Assembly (NCBI GenBank): GCA_029004655.1
Contig: JAQVYP010000002.1
Span: 1 to 15,636, forward strand
DNA length: 15,636 nt
Source: Oscillospiraceae bacterium
Lineage (GTDB): Bacteria; Bacillota; Clostridia; Oscillospirales; Acutalibacteraceae
Reading direction: 5' to 3'
The notes under the pieces are model-generated. The model did not search any database, was not told where the DNA came from, and worked only from the letters and a program-made list of their open reading frames with translations. Made by a program: the position numbers and the translations under genes. Below are positions 1 through 6,208 of the stretch, one piece after another (within the stretch, counting starts at the first letter, position 1; each line of letters starts with the position of its first letter).

Positions 1-836
1 ACCTGTGCCGCTTTTTTACCGTTTATTTCAATGATTGGAGCTACTTTGTCTGTATTACCGCTTGAAATAGCATCGCGGTGTAAGTCTATTATTATTTTAA
101 TAGATGGATATTCACTTAAGTATTTATTTATTGTCTCAGCTGAACGTGTATAACTTCCTGTGTAAGACGGATAATCATGCTGCGTCGCATCGTGCTTGAC
201 TACGAAACCGGCCTCTTCCAGCTTTTGAGCAAGCACATTTCCGACTGCAACCATATTTTTAGTGTCATCGGTTGACCGCGATAAATCAGAATCGATATAA
301 TAATCCCTGTCTTCCGGCATAAAACTTTCTGTTGCATGTGTGTGATATATCAACACCTGTGGGCTGTCTGAGCGGTCTAATTTTAACTCAAGGTTGGCTG
401 AAAGCTCACTACCGATATCTATGTCAACTCCTGTTTTATTATTAATATAAATGTTGTTATATGCTGTGTTTGCCGTATATGGAGAAAATGATTTTTCAAT
501 AATACTTCCTACCATGTTATCAACCGAGGCGGAAGTTTGGGTAGTGGCGTCATTACCAGAATTCCCCGAGTCAGACGAATCTGTAATTTCTGAATTGCTT
601 AATTCGCCCTGCCCAACTTCATTCTCTAAAACTTCCTGTGATTCTTCAACTACCACTGGATTTTCATATTTAGCGCAAATAATATCTTTTGCGCCTTCCG
701 GCATAAGCAGCATGGCGGACATACAAGCGAAACTGGTAGCTGCCGCCGAAACTGATGGCAGGCTAACAACTTTAAAACTCAATGCCGTAATTGCCACTAC
801 AGTCAAAAATGATAGTGCCTTTTTAAATACCGACAC
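1..836 (-). CDS. spoIIP: SpoIIP, stage II sporulation N-acetylmuramoyl-L-alanine amidase (3' end outside window)
   Basis: SpoIIP is a peptidoglycan amidase/endopeptidase that acts with SpoIID and SpoIIM at the engulfing mother-cell membrane. Reading the minus strand gives 278 codons before the window edge, so the C-terminus is missing. Visible parts are a short basic N-terminus with one hydrophobic segment (about residues 5-26, signal anchor), a long acidic Ser/Asn-rich linker (about 60-105), and the catalytic domain. That domain carries YHTHATES (about 164-171, zinc-ligand His) and IIDLHRDAI (about 249-257), both typical of the SpoIIP family. I chose the GTG at 836 because AAGGGG lies about 9 nt upstream and the two ATGs nearby run into early stops in other frames. 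It follows gpr on the same strand, the conserved gpr-spoIIP order. In this genome the two are separated by two mobile elements. Confidence 0.93.
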   Translation of the reverse strand, partial: MSVFKKALSFLTVVAITALSFKVVSLPSVSAAATSFACMSAMLLMPEGAKDIICAKYENPVVVEESQEVLENEVGQGELSNSEITDSSDSGNSGNDATTQTSASVDNMVGSIIEKSFSPYTANTAYNNIYINNKTGVDIDIGSELSANLELKLDRSDSPQVLIYHTHATESFMPEDRDYYIDSDLSRSTDDTKNMVAVGNVLAQKLEEAGFVVKHDATQHDYPSYTGSYTRSAETINKYLSEYPSIKIIIDLHRDAISSGNTDKVAPIIEINGKKAAQ

Positions 837-874
837 TCATTCTCGCCCCTTTTTCATAATCTTCTTATTATTAA

Positions 875-903
875 AGTCTATGATAGGAGCGTAAAATTTA
901 GAC
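875..903 (-). promoter_or_regulatory. Possible sigma-E-like promoter for spoIIP
   Basis: On the minus strand GTCTAAAT (896-903) is followed, after 13 nt, by CATAGACT (875-882), about 40 nt before the GTG. CATAGACT resembles the sigma-E -10 (CATAnanT type); the -35 match is partial. spoIIP has a sigma-E promoter in Bacillus subtilis, so one is expected here. The first three bases of this -35 (GTC) belong to the end of the inserted element, so the motif would be partly element-derived. Weak, inference only. Confidence 0.28.
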
Positions 904-1054
904 TGTTCCCGAGTAAAAAGTGGAGCAGGTTAGCGAGGATGTTTTTTGTCCCGCAAGGCAGAGGAGGACAGCGAGCTGGCGCCCGTAGACGGCGATAACG
1001 CAGTGGAACGAAAAACAGACCGCAAAGATTTCTTTTTTTTCTTTGGGAATAGTC
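901..1054 (-). mobile_element. Diverged MITE-like element, 154 bp, in tandem with an intact copy
   Basis: The ends are imperfect inverted repeats, GACTGTTCCC at 901 and GGGAATAGTC ending at 1054, flanked by TTA at 898-900 and TTA at 1055-1057. Order and spacing of inner blocks follow the neighbouring 155-bp element (GCGAGGAT, then a T-run with TTTGT, then GCAAGGC, a GC-rich centre, AACGCAGT, and a CGCAAAGAT block). It is thus a relative of the same family, in the same orientation, but far from identical and with a degraded central hairpin. It carries no gene. It is either older or a different subfamily. Confidence 0.75.
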
Positions 1055-1057
1055 TTA

Positions 1058-1212
1058 TACTAATTCCAATTAAAAAGTGACCAAGATTTGCGAGGATTTT
1101 GTTTGTGAGACAAGGCGGAGGACGAAGGCGGGCTATCGCCCGCCGAGAACGACAACGCAGTCTCGCAAACAAAAGACCGCGAAGATTGGTTGATTTTTAT
1201 TTGGAATTAGTA
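1058..1212 (-). mobile_element. MITE-like inverted-repeat element, 155 bp, copy 1
   Basis: The element runs TACTAATTCC...GGAATTAGTA and is the exact reverse complement of the copies at 2678-2832 and 9916-10070. It is flanked by TTA at 1055-1057 and TTA at 1213-1215, a 3-bp target duplication. The whole unit is an imperfect palindrome with a perfect central hairpin (GGCGGGC, GATA loop, GCCCGCC). It has no credible gene; the open frame running through it recurs in every copy only because the DNA is identical. The right-hand TTA is the stop codon of gpr read on the minus strand. It lies between gpr and spoIIP. No transposase is present, so it would have to be moved in trans. Confidence 0.9.
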
Positions 1213-2058
1213 TTATACACAAGAAAGCAAAATATCCTCATTAACACTTGGGTGTAGCGCGCAATTGATTGCATGTCCGATCAGCTCACTTGCACGATCA
1301 ATAACCATGTCAATTTCACGCGGTGTTACAATCATTTCCGTGTTCTGTGTATTGTTTTCTTTCCCGGTAAGCTCATAAACAAGAGTGGAAGCATCTACAA
1401 CAGTCGGGACTCCAAGTGATATTACAGGTACACCTAAAGTTCTCTCGTTGATTTCAGCACGACGATTTCCAACGCCCGATCCCGGAGAAATTCCTGTGTT
1501 GCATATTTGAACTGTGCTGCCAAGACGATTTAAATCTTTTGCCGCTAAGGCATCAATTGTCACAACGGCCATAGGGTGTATTTTATTAACTGCGCCCATA
1601 ATTATTTCAACAGTTTCCATTCCGGTCTGTCCCAAAACTCCCGGCGACAAAACCGCAACACTGTGAAGACCTTCAAGTCCTATTTCTTTCGCTAGTTCTT
1701 TCGTAATATGTCTTGTTGCCAATACTCTCGACGCTGTTTTTGGTCCCAGAGCATCCGGTGTAATTTCTGTATTACCAAGCCCAACCACAAGAACAGTACC
1801 ATCGGTATTAATTAGTTTAGATAGCTCATTTTTAATGGCTATATGAGCATCCTCATCAGAGCTGTTATTCATAAGCGGTGCCAACTCTATAGTAATATAC
1901 TTTCCTATTGGGCGAGATAATTGTTCTGCAGCAATATCAGTATCAATGTCAATGCTTGTTATTTTTACGCTCCCAAAACTTTTTTCCGTTTTATTTATAC
2001 CCGCCTGGTTTTCGCAACCCTCATAGCTCTCAAGTGCTAAGTCAGTTCTGCCATGCAT
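1213..2058 (-). CDS. gpr: GPR, germination protease for small acid-soluble spore proteins
   Basis: GPR is an atypical aspartic endopeptidase made as a zymogen in the forespore; it degrades SASPs during germination. At 281 residues it is shorter than the Bacillus enzyme. Near the N-terminus is GRTDLALE (residues 3-10), matching the autoprocessing site in which the propeptide is removed; here only about six residues precede it. Conserved blocks are VVGLGNTEITPDALGP (91-106) and VAVLSPGVLGQTGMETVE (134-151). VVTIDALAAKDLNRLG (165-180) is followed by NTGISPGSGVGNRR (187-200). Asp102 and Asp169 are the likely counterparts of the two catalytic Asp residues known from B. megaterium. The ATG at 2058 has GGAG about 8 nt upstream. 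It is divergent from rpsT. Its TAA stop (1213-1215) is also the target duplication of the adjacent mobile element. Confidence 0.96.
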   Translation of the reverse strand: MHGRTDLALESYEGCENQAGINKTEKSFGSVKITSIDIDTDIAAEQLSRPIGKYITIELAPLMNNSSDEDAHIAIKNELSKLINTDGTVLVVGLGNTEITPDALGPKTASRVLATRHITKELAKEIGLEGLHSVAVLSPGVLGQTGMETVEIIMGAVNKIHPMAVVTIDALAAKDLNRLGSTVQICNTGISPGSGVGNRRAEINERTLGVPVISLGVPTVVDASTLVYELTGKENNTQNTEMIVTPREIDMVIDRASELIGHAINCALHPSVNEDILLSCV

Positions 2059-2090
2059 AAAATCATCTCCATGTTCAGTTGATTACAACA

Positions 2091-2120
2091 TATTATTATC
2101 TGATTTGGTAATGTTTATGC
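2091..2120 (-). promoter_or_regulatory. Putative sigma-G-type promoter of gpr
   Basis: On the minus strand GCATA (2116-2120) is followed by an 18-nt spacer and AATAATA (2091-2097). This fits the forespore sigma-G pattern (GHATR, N17-18, CATWHTA) except for the first -10 base. It lies about 33 nt before the gpr ATG. gpr is a known forespore gene in Bacillus. The same motif pair with the same spacer occurs before the Asn/Gln-rich gene at 12813. Confidence 0.45.
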
Positions 2121-2145
2121 TAAATGAAAAAAAAGAAAAAAAGTG

Positions 2146-2174
2146 TTGCATTTTTAAGCCATAAGTGTTAATAT
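2146..2174 (+). promoter_or_regulatory. sigma-A promoter of rpsT
   Basis: TTGCAT (2146-2151), a 17-nt spacer and TAATAT (2169-2174) lie 35 nt before the rpsT start, with a strong AAGGAGGTGG ribosome site between. It is a good match to the housekeeping consensus at ideal spacing. Confidence 0.6.
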
Positions 2175-2209
2175 ATATGCACTGTGATTTATTTTAAGGA
2201 GGTGGAAAT

Positions 2210-2473
2210 ATGCCTAATATAAAGTCCGCCAAAAAGCGTGTACTTATCAGTGAAGTCAACTATATGCATAACAAAAATTATAATTCAGCTCTTAAAACAG
2301 CTATAAAGAAAGCTGATGTTGCTCTTGAAACAAACGCAACTGATAAAAGTGAATGCGTAAAAGTTGCTGTCAAGAAAATTGACCAATGTGTTACAAAGGG
2401 TATACTGCATAAGAATACAGCCGCCAGAAAGAAATCTGCTTTGACACTTCGTCTTAACAAGACAACTGCATAG
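2210..2473 (+). CDS. rpsT: 30S ribosomal protein S20
   Basis: S20 binds 16S rRNA early in 30S assembly. The 87-residue product has the normal S20 length and the family opening MPNIKSAKKRV, then a Lys/Ala-rich all-helical body with KNYNSALKTAIKKAD and a C-terminal KGILHKNTAARKKSALTLRLN block, the family signature. The ATG follows AAGGAGGTGG at ideal distance. It is monocistronic, with a promoter at 2146 and a terminator at 2588-2621, and divergent from gpr. That rpsT/gpr divergence is conserved in Bacillus and Clostridia. About 110 nt between the stop codon and the terminator hold nothing I can identify. Confidence 0.97.
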   Translation: MPNIKSAKKRVLISEVNYMHNKNYNSALKTAIKKADVALETNATDKSECVKVAVKKIDQCVTKGILHKNTAARKKSALTLRLNKTTA

Positions 2474-2587
2474 TTTTAAAGCAAATTTATATCGGCTTAA
2501 CCGGCTTACTATTGTTTGGTTGAAAACCATTGACAGTACTAGGCCTTTTTGGCTTTTATAAATATAATGATTTTATTAAACTATAAG

Positions 2588-2630
2588 AATTGGGTCGAGC
2601 AATTTAATGCTCGACCCAATTTGGTTTTCT
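2588..2630 (+). terminator. Rho-independent terminator of rpsT
   Basis: A perfect 14-bp stem (2588-2601 with 2608-2621) carries a 6-nt loop and is followed by TGGTTTTCT. The arms read AATTGGGTCGAGCA and its complement. It stands just before the second MITE copy and could also stop transcripts coming from the minus-strand gene at 2851. Confidence 0.8.
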
Positions 2631-2677
2631 ATTGTTTTATAATCTGCCCAACTATTACTTTTCTTGTTGTTCTCTTA

Positions 2678-2832
2678 TACTAATTCCAAATAAAAATCAA
2701 CCAATCTTCGCGGTCTTTTGTTTGCGAGACTGCGTTGTCGTTCTCGGCGGGCGATAGCCCGCCTTCGTCCTCCGCCTTGTCTCACAAACAAAATCCTCGC
2801 AAATCTTGGTCACTTTTTAATTGGAATTAGTA
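2678..2832 (+). mobile_element. MITE-like inverted-repeat element, 155 bp, copy 2
   Basis: It is base-for-base identical to copy 3 and to the reverse complement of copy 1. TTA at 2675-2677 and TTA at 2833-2835 form the 3-bp target duplication. The central hairpin is GGCGGGC (2746-2752), GATA, GCCCGCC (2757-2763). Outer arms TTTGTTTGCGAGAC and GTCTCACAAACAAA also pair with one mismatch, so the transcript would fold into one long rod. It sits in the convergent gap between rpsT and the membrane-protein gene, with 18 bp between its edge and that gene's stop codon. Confidence 0.92.
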
Positions 2833-2850
2833 TTAACTTGCTTTTTCGCG

Positions 2851-3555
2851 CTACATTTTCTCGTTTTCTGATTCATGTTTTCTTTGGCGGATTTTTTCAG
2901 ACCTCTTAAGTGGCTTATCCATATTTCCTTTTACCTGAAATCCATCATAAGAATTAAGATATTCTTCAAAGTCCGAATTATTAACAACATTTTCATCTCT
3001 TTGTGAAAAATATATATATAAACCATTCATCAGCCTGTTATATTCAGCTTTTCTCTTGTGATTTTCAAAGAAACATATCAGAAACATAAAAACTGAGAAT
3101 ACAATCATAACTGTCAATGGAATACCGTGTCTAACCCAAAATTTCAGCGGGCCATCAGATAAAATAGAATCTGACATTGACAATCTGAATGATACAAATA
3201 ATACAGCAGAACTCAAAACATTAATAATGAGAAATGCTATTACCTTTTGTTTTGATAATAAAAAAGCGCCGATTATATATAGAATTACTGTACCTGCTGC
3301 CAACGCAAGAAGGTTTTTGGCAGCAAGAAGATTAGTCACTTGTGCTGAGGTAGGCTCGGCAATCGCTGATAAATACTGAATATTCATTGTATGGCCTAAT
3401 ATCACAACTAAATTAATAAAGAGAGTATAAGCAAGGGCAAGATAATAAAATATTTTTAAAAAGTTATGCATTCCACTGTCAGTTGTGAATCTGAGATTCT
3501 CTTTAGCATTTTCAACTGCATAGCGCCAAATATTTTTGTTGAGAGAACTTTTCAT
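2851..3555 (-). CDS. Membrane protein of unknown function, four predicted helices
   Basis: I do not recognise this protein. It has about 234 residues: a cytoplasmic-looking N-terminus with charged KENLRFTTDSG, four hydrophobic segments (about residues 32-54, 82-100, 104-123 and 145-163), and a hydrophilic C-terminal tail of about 70 residues rich in Lys, Glu and Arg (ending KRSEKIRQRKHESENEKM). No catalytic motif is visible. The open frame extends three codons further to an ATG at 3564, but AAGGA abuts that ATG and is correctly spaced (9 nt) for the ATG at 3555, so I use the latter. It stands alone, divergent from the pyridoxamine kinase operon; its 3' end faces MITE copy 2 and the rpsT terminator, which may end its transcript. 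Confidence 0.75.
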   Translation of the reverse strand: MKSSLNKNIWRYAVENAKENLRFTTDSGMHNFLKIFYYLALAYTLFINLVVILGHTMNIQYLSAIAEPTSAQVTNLLAAKNLLALAAGTVILYIIGAFLLSKQKVIAFLIINVLSSAVLFVSFRLSMSDSILSDGPLKFWVRHGIPLTVMIVFSVFMFLICFFENHKRKAEYNRLMNGLYIYFSQRDENVVNNSDFEEYLNSYDGFQVKGNMDKPLKRSEKIRQRKHESENEKM

Positions 3556-3614
3556 TGTAACCATTCCTTATCTACTTTATCTATCCTGAAAATTTAATTA
3601 TTTTATATAAAAAT

Positions 3615-3642
3615 TTGCCAAATTAAAAAATAATGATATACT
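3615..3642 (+). promoter_or_regulatory. sigma-A promoter of the pyridoxamine kinase-manA-trmL operon
   Basis: TTGCCA (3615-3620), a 16-nt spacer and TATACT (3637-3642) lie about 80 nt before the first gene. The match is good. The region is very AT-rich and also holds the start region of the divergent membrane-protein gene. Confidence 0.55.
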
Positions 3643-3722
3643 AGTAATTGCAATAATTTATCATAACACTTGTTTAACAACTATTCAAGAATTTAATTGT
3701 TAATTTATGAGGAATGAACGAA

Positions 3723-4580
3723 ATGCAAAGACCAAAAAGAGTCGCCACTATTAATGACCTCTCCGTTTTCGGACGCTGTGCATTATCTGTTATAACACCC
3801 GTGATTTCAGTAATGGGAAGTCAGGTTTTAGCTATCCCCACGACAGTGCTATCCACCCACACCGGCGGTTTCAAAAACATATCCTCGGTAAATTGCGACG
3901 GGTTTATTGACAGCCTAGCCAAACAATACAGCGAAATTGGACTCGATATTGATTGTATTTATTCAGGATATCTGGCAAATTCATCACAATTTAAAAGCAC
4001 AAATAGATTTATCGATACATTTCCAAATGCATTTATCGTTGTTGACCCTGTGCTTGGAGATAGTGGTAAGTTGTATCGGGGACTGACAGCTGAAATGGTT
4101 GAAAGTATGCAAAATTTGGTCAGTCGCGCTGATTTAATTACACCAAATCCAACTGAAGCTTGTTTTCTGACCGAAACCGAATTTGCAGAAAACTTTTCAA
4201 AAAATCATGCCATGGACTTGATTTTGTCACTTGCACAAAAATCTTCGGCTAATATAATAATAACCGGAATTGATATTGCTGAAATCGGTAAATGCAATCT
4301 CTGCCTCTCAAAAAGCGGCAGGATATTTGCCGTTATATGTGACGTCAAAAACCAATCATATCACGGCACCGGAGATTGCTTTTGTGCAACCGTCGTTGGC
4401 TCTCTGATGAGAGGCGATTCTTTAGAGTCCGCCGTGTGCAATGCCACAAGCTTTGTGGAACACTGTATTGAAATCACCGCTGATTCCGGTGAACCGGAGC
4501 GTGATGGAATATTTTTAGAGTCTGCACTTCCGGTGCTATTATATATCGGCAAAAATAAGAAAATAATTGATATGAGGTAA
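3723..4580 (+). CDS. Pyridoxamine/pyridoxal kinase (PfkB/ribokinase superfamily)
   Basis: This enzyme phosphorylates pyridoxamine or pyridoxal with ATP in the vitamin B6 salvage pathway. It has about 285 residues, normal for the clostridial pyridoxamine kinase type. Motifs: N-terminal RVATINDLSVFGRCAL, STHTGGF (about 44-50, substrate side), VVDPVLGDSG (about 107-116), LITPNPTEA (about 139-146), and the anion-hole/catalytic loop YHGTGDCF (about 213-220) with Asp218 as the expected base. The frame opens at an ATG at 3714, but GAGGA abuts it and suits the ATG at 3723 (MQRPKR). The end overlaps the ribosome site of manA, which starts 4 nt after the stop, so the two are probably translationally coupled. 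Substrate choice between pyridoxal and pyridoxamine cannot be decided from sequence; a ThiD-like activity is less likely. Confidence 0.87.
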   Translation: MQRPKRVATINDLSVFGRCALSVITPVISVMGSQVLAIPTTVLSTHTGGFKNISSVNCDGFIDSLAKQYSEIGLDIDCIYSGYLANSSQFKSTNRFIDTFPNAFIVVDPVLGDSGKLYRGLTAEMVESMQNLVSRADLITPNPTEACFLTETEFAENFSKNHAMDLILSLAQKSSANIIITGIDIAEIGKCNLCLSKSGRIFAVICDVKNQSYHGTGDCFCATVVGSLMRGDSLESAVCNATSFVEHCIEITADSGEPERDGIFLESALPVLLYIGKNKKIIDMR

Positions 4581-4584
4581 TTTT

Positions 4585-5523
4585 ATGTATCCTTTAAAAC
4601 TAAAGCCTGCTTTTAAAGATTATTTATGGGGCGGCACTCGCCTTAAAACTGATTATGATATGCAAAGCAATCTTGAAAGACTTGCCGAAGCATGGGTACT
4701 TTCCTGCCATAAAGACGGTGCATCCATTGTTGAAAACGGAGAATATGCCGGTCAGACTTTGGAAGAAGCAATAAATATTATGGGCAAGGCTAATTGTCTT
4801 GGCAGAAAAGGCAGTGCTTTTGAATTTTTTCCTATACTTATTAAACTGATCGATGCAAAAGGCAACCTTTCTGTACAGGTTCACCCCAGCGACGAGTATG
4901 CTTTAAGGGTCGAAAAAGAATTTGGCAAAACCGAAATGTGGTATGTAGTCGATTGCGACAAGGACTCCTATTTGTATTACGGATTTAAATCCAAAATCAG
5001 CAAGGAAGAGTTTAAGAACCGCATTGAGAATAACACTCTTTTAGAAGTGCTTAATAAAGTCACTGTGCAAAAGGGTGATTGCTTTTTCATAGAGTCCGGA
5101 ACGATTCATGCTATAGGCGCCGGTTTGCTTATTGCGGAAATTCAGCAAAACAGCAACACTACATACCGAGTCTATGATTATGGTCGTGTCGGCGCAGACG
5201 GCATGCCTCGCCAATTGCATGTTGATAAAGCTCTTGATGTCACAACACTTAAACAGCCTAATAATTCAATTATTCATACCGGCTCCGGGCGCAAAAACGT
5301 TCGCCTGGCAGAATGCGAATATTTCACGGTAGACAGAATTACTTTGGACGGCGAAACTACAATACACGTTGATGATTCTTCATTTTCCTCGATTCTTTGT
5401 GTTGATGGAAATGCAACGGTAGGTAATATAGAAATCAAAGCCGGCGAATGTGTTTTTCTGCCGGCAGGCATGGGAAATATTAAAATATCAGGCATTGCAC
5501 AACTTTTGGAAAGCAGGGTTTAA
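4585..5523 (+). CDS. manA: Mannose-6-phosphate isomerase, class I
   Basis: ManA interconverts mannose-6-phosphate and fructose-6-phosphate with a bound zinc. The 312-residue length fits the short Bacillus/Clostridium type. It opens with LKPAFKDYLWGGTRL. The cupin zinc ligands are visible as LSVQVHPSD (Gln98, His100), GKTEMWYV (Glu117) and GTIHAIGAG (His175). These are followed by the substrate-binding block QQNSNTTYRVYDYGR with Arg195. A degenerate second cupin half forms the C-terminus (CVDGNATVGNIEIKAGECVFLPAG). The ribosome site GAGGTAA overlaps the stop region of the upstream kinase. It is the second gene of a three-gene operon; the stop codon touches the trmL start. Confidence 0.94.
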   Translation: MYPLKLKPAFKDYLWGGTRLKTDYDMQSNLERLAEAWVLSCHKDGASIVENGEYAGQTLEEAINIMGKANCLGRKGSAFEFFPILIKLIDAKGNLSVQVHPSDEYALRVEKEFGKTEMWYVVDCDKDSYLYYGFKSKISKEEFKNRIENNTLLEVLNKVTVQKGDCFFIESGTIHAIGAGLLIAEIQQNSNTTYRVYDYGRVGADGMPRQLHVDKALDVTTLKQPNNSIIHTGSGRKNVRLAECEYFTVDRITLDGETTIHVDDSSFSSILCVDGNATVGNIEIKAGECVFLPAGMGNIKISGIAQLLESRV

Positions 5524-6033
5524 ATGTCTACAGTTAATATAGTATTGGTTGAGCCGGAGATCCCTCAAAACACCGGCAATATTGCAAGAACTTGTGCCGC
5601 TACAGGTGCAAGGCTTCATCTTGTGGGACCCATGGGGTTTAAAATCGACGATAAACAGCTAAAACGCGCAGGTCTTGATTATTGGCACCTTCTTGATATA
5701 ACCATCTATGAAAATCTAGACGAATTCATGTCAAAAAACAGTGGCGCATTTTATTTCTTTACTACAAAGGCGCGGCACACATTCACTGAGGTTAGTTATC
5801 CCGATAATTGCTATCTTTTCTTCGGCAAGGAAACCAGAGGTCTGCCCGAAGAATTGCTGCTGCAAAATCCCGAAACTTGCGTCAGACTTCCAATGAGTTC
5901 ATGTGCTCGCAGCCTCAATTTATCTAATACAGTTTGCGTCGGAGTATATGAAGTTTTAAGGCAATGGAATTATCCGGAGCTTCAAAATTATGGGCAGCTT
6001 CATAATTATAATTGGGATGATTCGACAAAATAA
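5524..6033 (+). CDS. trmL: tRNA (cytidine/uridine-34-2'-O)-methyltransferase TrmL
   Basis: TrmL is a SPOUT-class enzyme that methylates the ribose of wobble nucleotide 34 in tRNA-Leu isoacceptors, using S-adenosylmethionine. The 169-residue product shows all hallmark motifs: VEPEIPQNTGNIARTCAATG (9-28), GPMGF (35-39), GLDYWHLL (50-57), then the knot loops FFGKETRGLPEE (99-110) and RLPMSSCARSLNLSNTVCVG (121-140). The ATG follows the manA TAA directly, with GGAAAGCAGGG upstream, so it is the last gene of that operon. The C-terminal tail, NYGQLHNYNWDDSTK, is polar and not conserved. No clear hairpin terminator follows; the next 60 nt are AT-rich and lead to the pgk promoter. Confidence 0.95.
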   Translation: MSTVNIVLVEPEIPQNTGNIARTCAATGARLHLVGPMGFKIDDKQLKRAGLDYWHLLDITIYENLDEFMSKNSGAFYFFTTKARHTFTEVSYPDNCYLFFGKETRGLPEELLLQNPETCVRLPMSSCARSLNLSNTVCVGVYEVLRQWNYPELQNYGQLHNYNWDDSTK

Positions 6034-6095
6034 GCTCCGAATTTTTACCGTTGTCTAATAAATTAGAAAATTTTGCACATAAATAATTAAAATGA

Positions 6096-6124
6096 TTGAA
6101 AAAGCAATGCTTTTGAGGTAAAAT
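6096..6124 (+). promoter_or_regulatory. sigma-A promoter of the pgk-tpiA-gpmI operon
   Basis: TTGAAA (6096-6101), a 17-nt spacer and TAAAAT (6119-6124) give a strong housekeeping match. The predicted leader is about 80 nt long and contains the paired hairpins at 6166-6196. Confidence 0.65.
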
Positions 6125-6165
6125 AATATTGTTGATTATTTAACAATATCTATTTTAAAACTTGT

Positions 6166-6200
6166 GAAAGCTTTGGCTTTCCGGAAAAACCGAAAGGAAG
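6166..6200 (+). promoter_or_regulatory. pgk leader: two mutually exclusive small hairpins next to the ribosome site
   Basis: GAAAGC (6166-6171) pairs with GCTTTC (6176-6181) across a TTTG loop. The same GCTTTC, extended as CTTTCCGG (6177-6184), pairs with CCGAAAG (6190-6196) apart from one bulge, and that pairing covers the start of the AAAGGAAG ribosome site. The two folds cannot coexist. This could tune pgk translation, but the stems are short and it may be coincidence. Confidence 0.3.
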
Positions 6201-6208
6201 TTTTGTTT

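Noticed and set aside
451..894. 147-codon plus-strand frame opposite spoIIP
   Set aside because: It is antisense to a clear SpoIIP reading with catalytic motifs, has no ribosome site and no recognisable product.
930..1172. Open frame with the MFARLRCRSRR... type product, seen also at 2718-2909 and 9956-10222
   Set aside because: The shared 39-residue part is just the identical MITE DNA read in one frame, with no ribosome site; each copy then runs into unrelated flanking sequence. Not a gene.
2678..2832. The 155-bp elements as structured non-coding RNA genes or riboswitches
   Set aside because: Terminal inverted repeats plus exact 3-bp target duplications at all copies explain them better as transposable units; there is no constant relation to a downstream gene.
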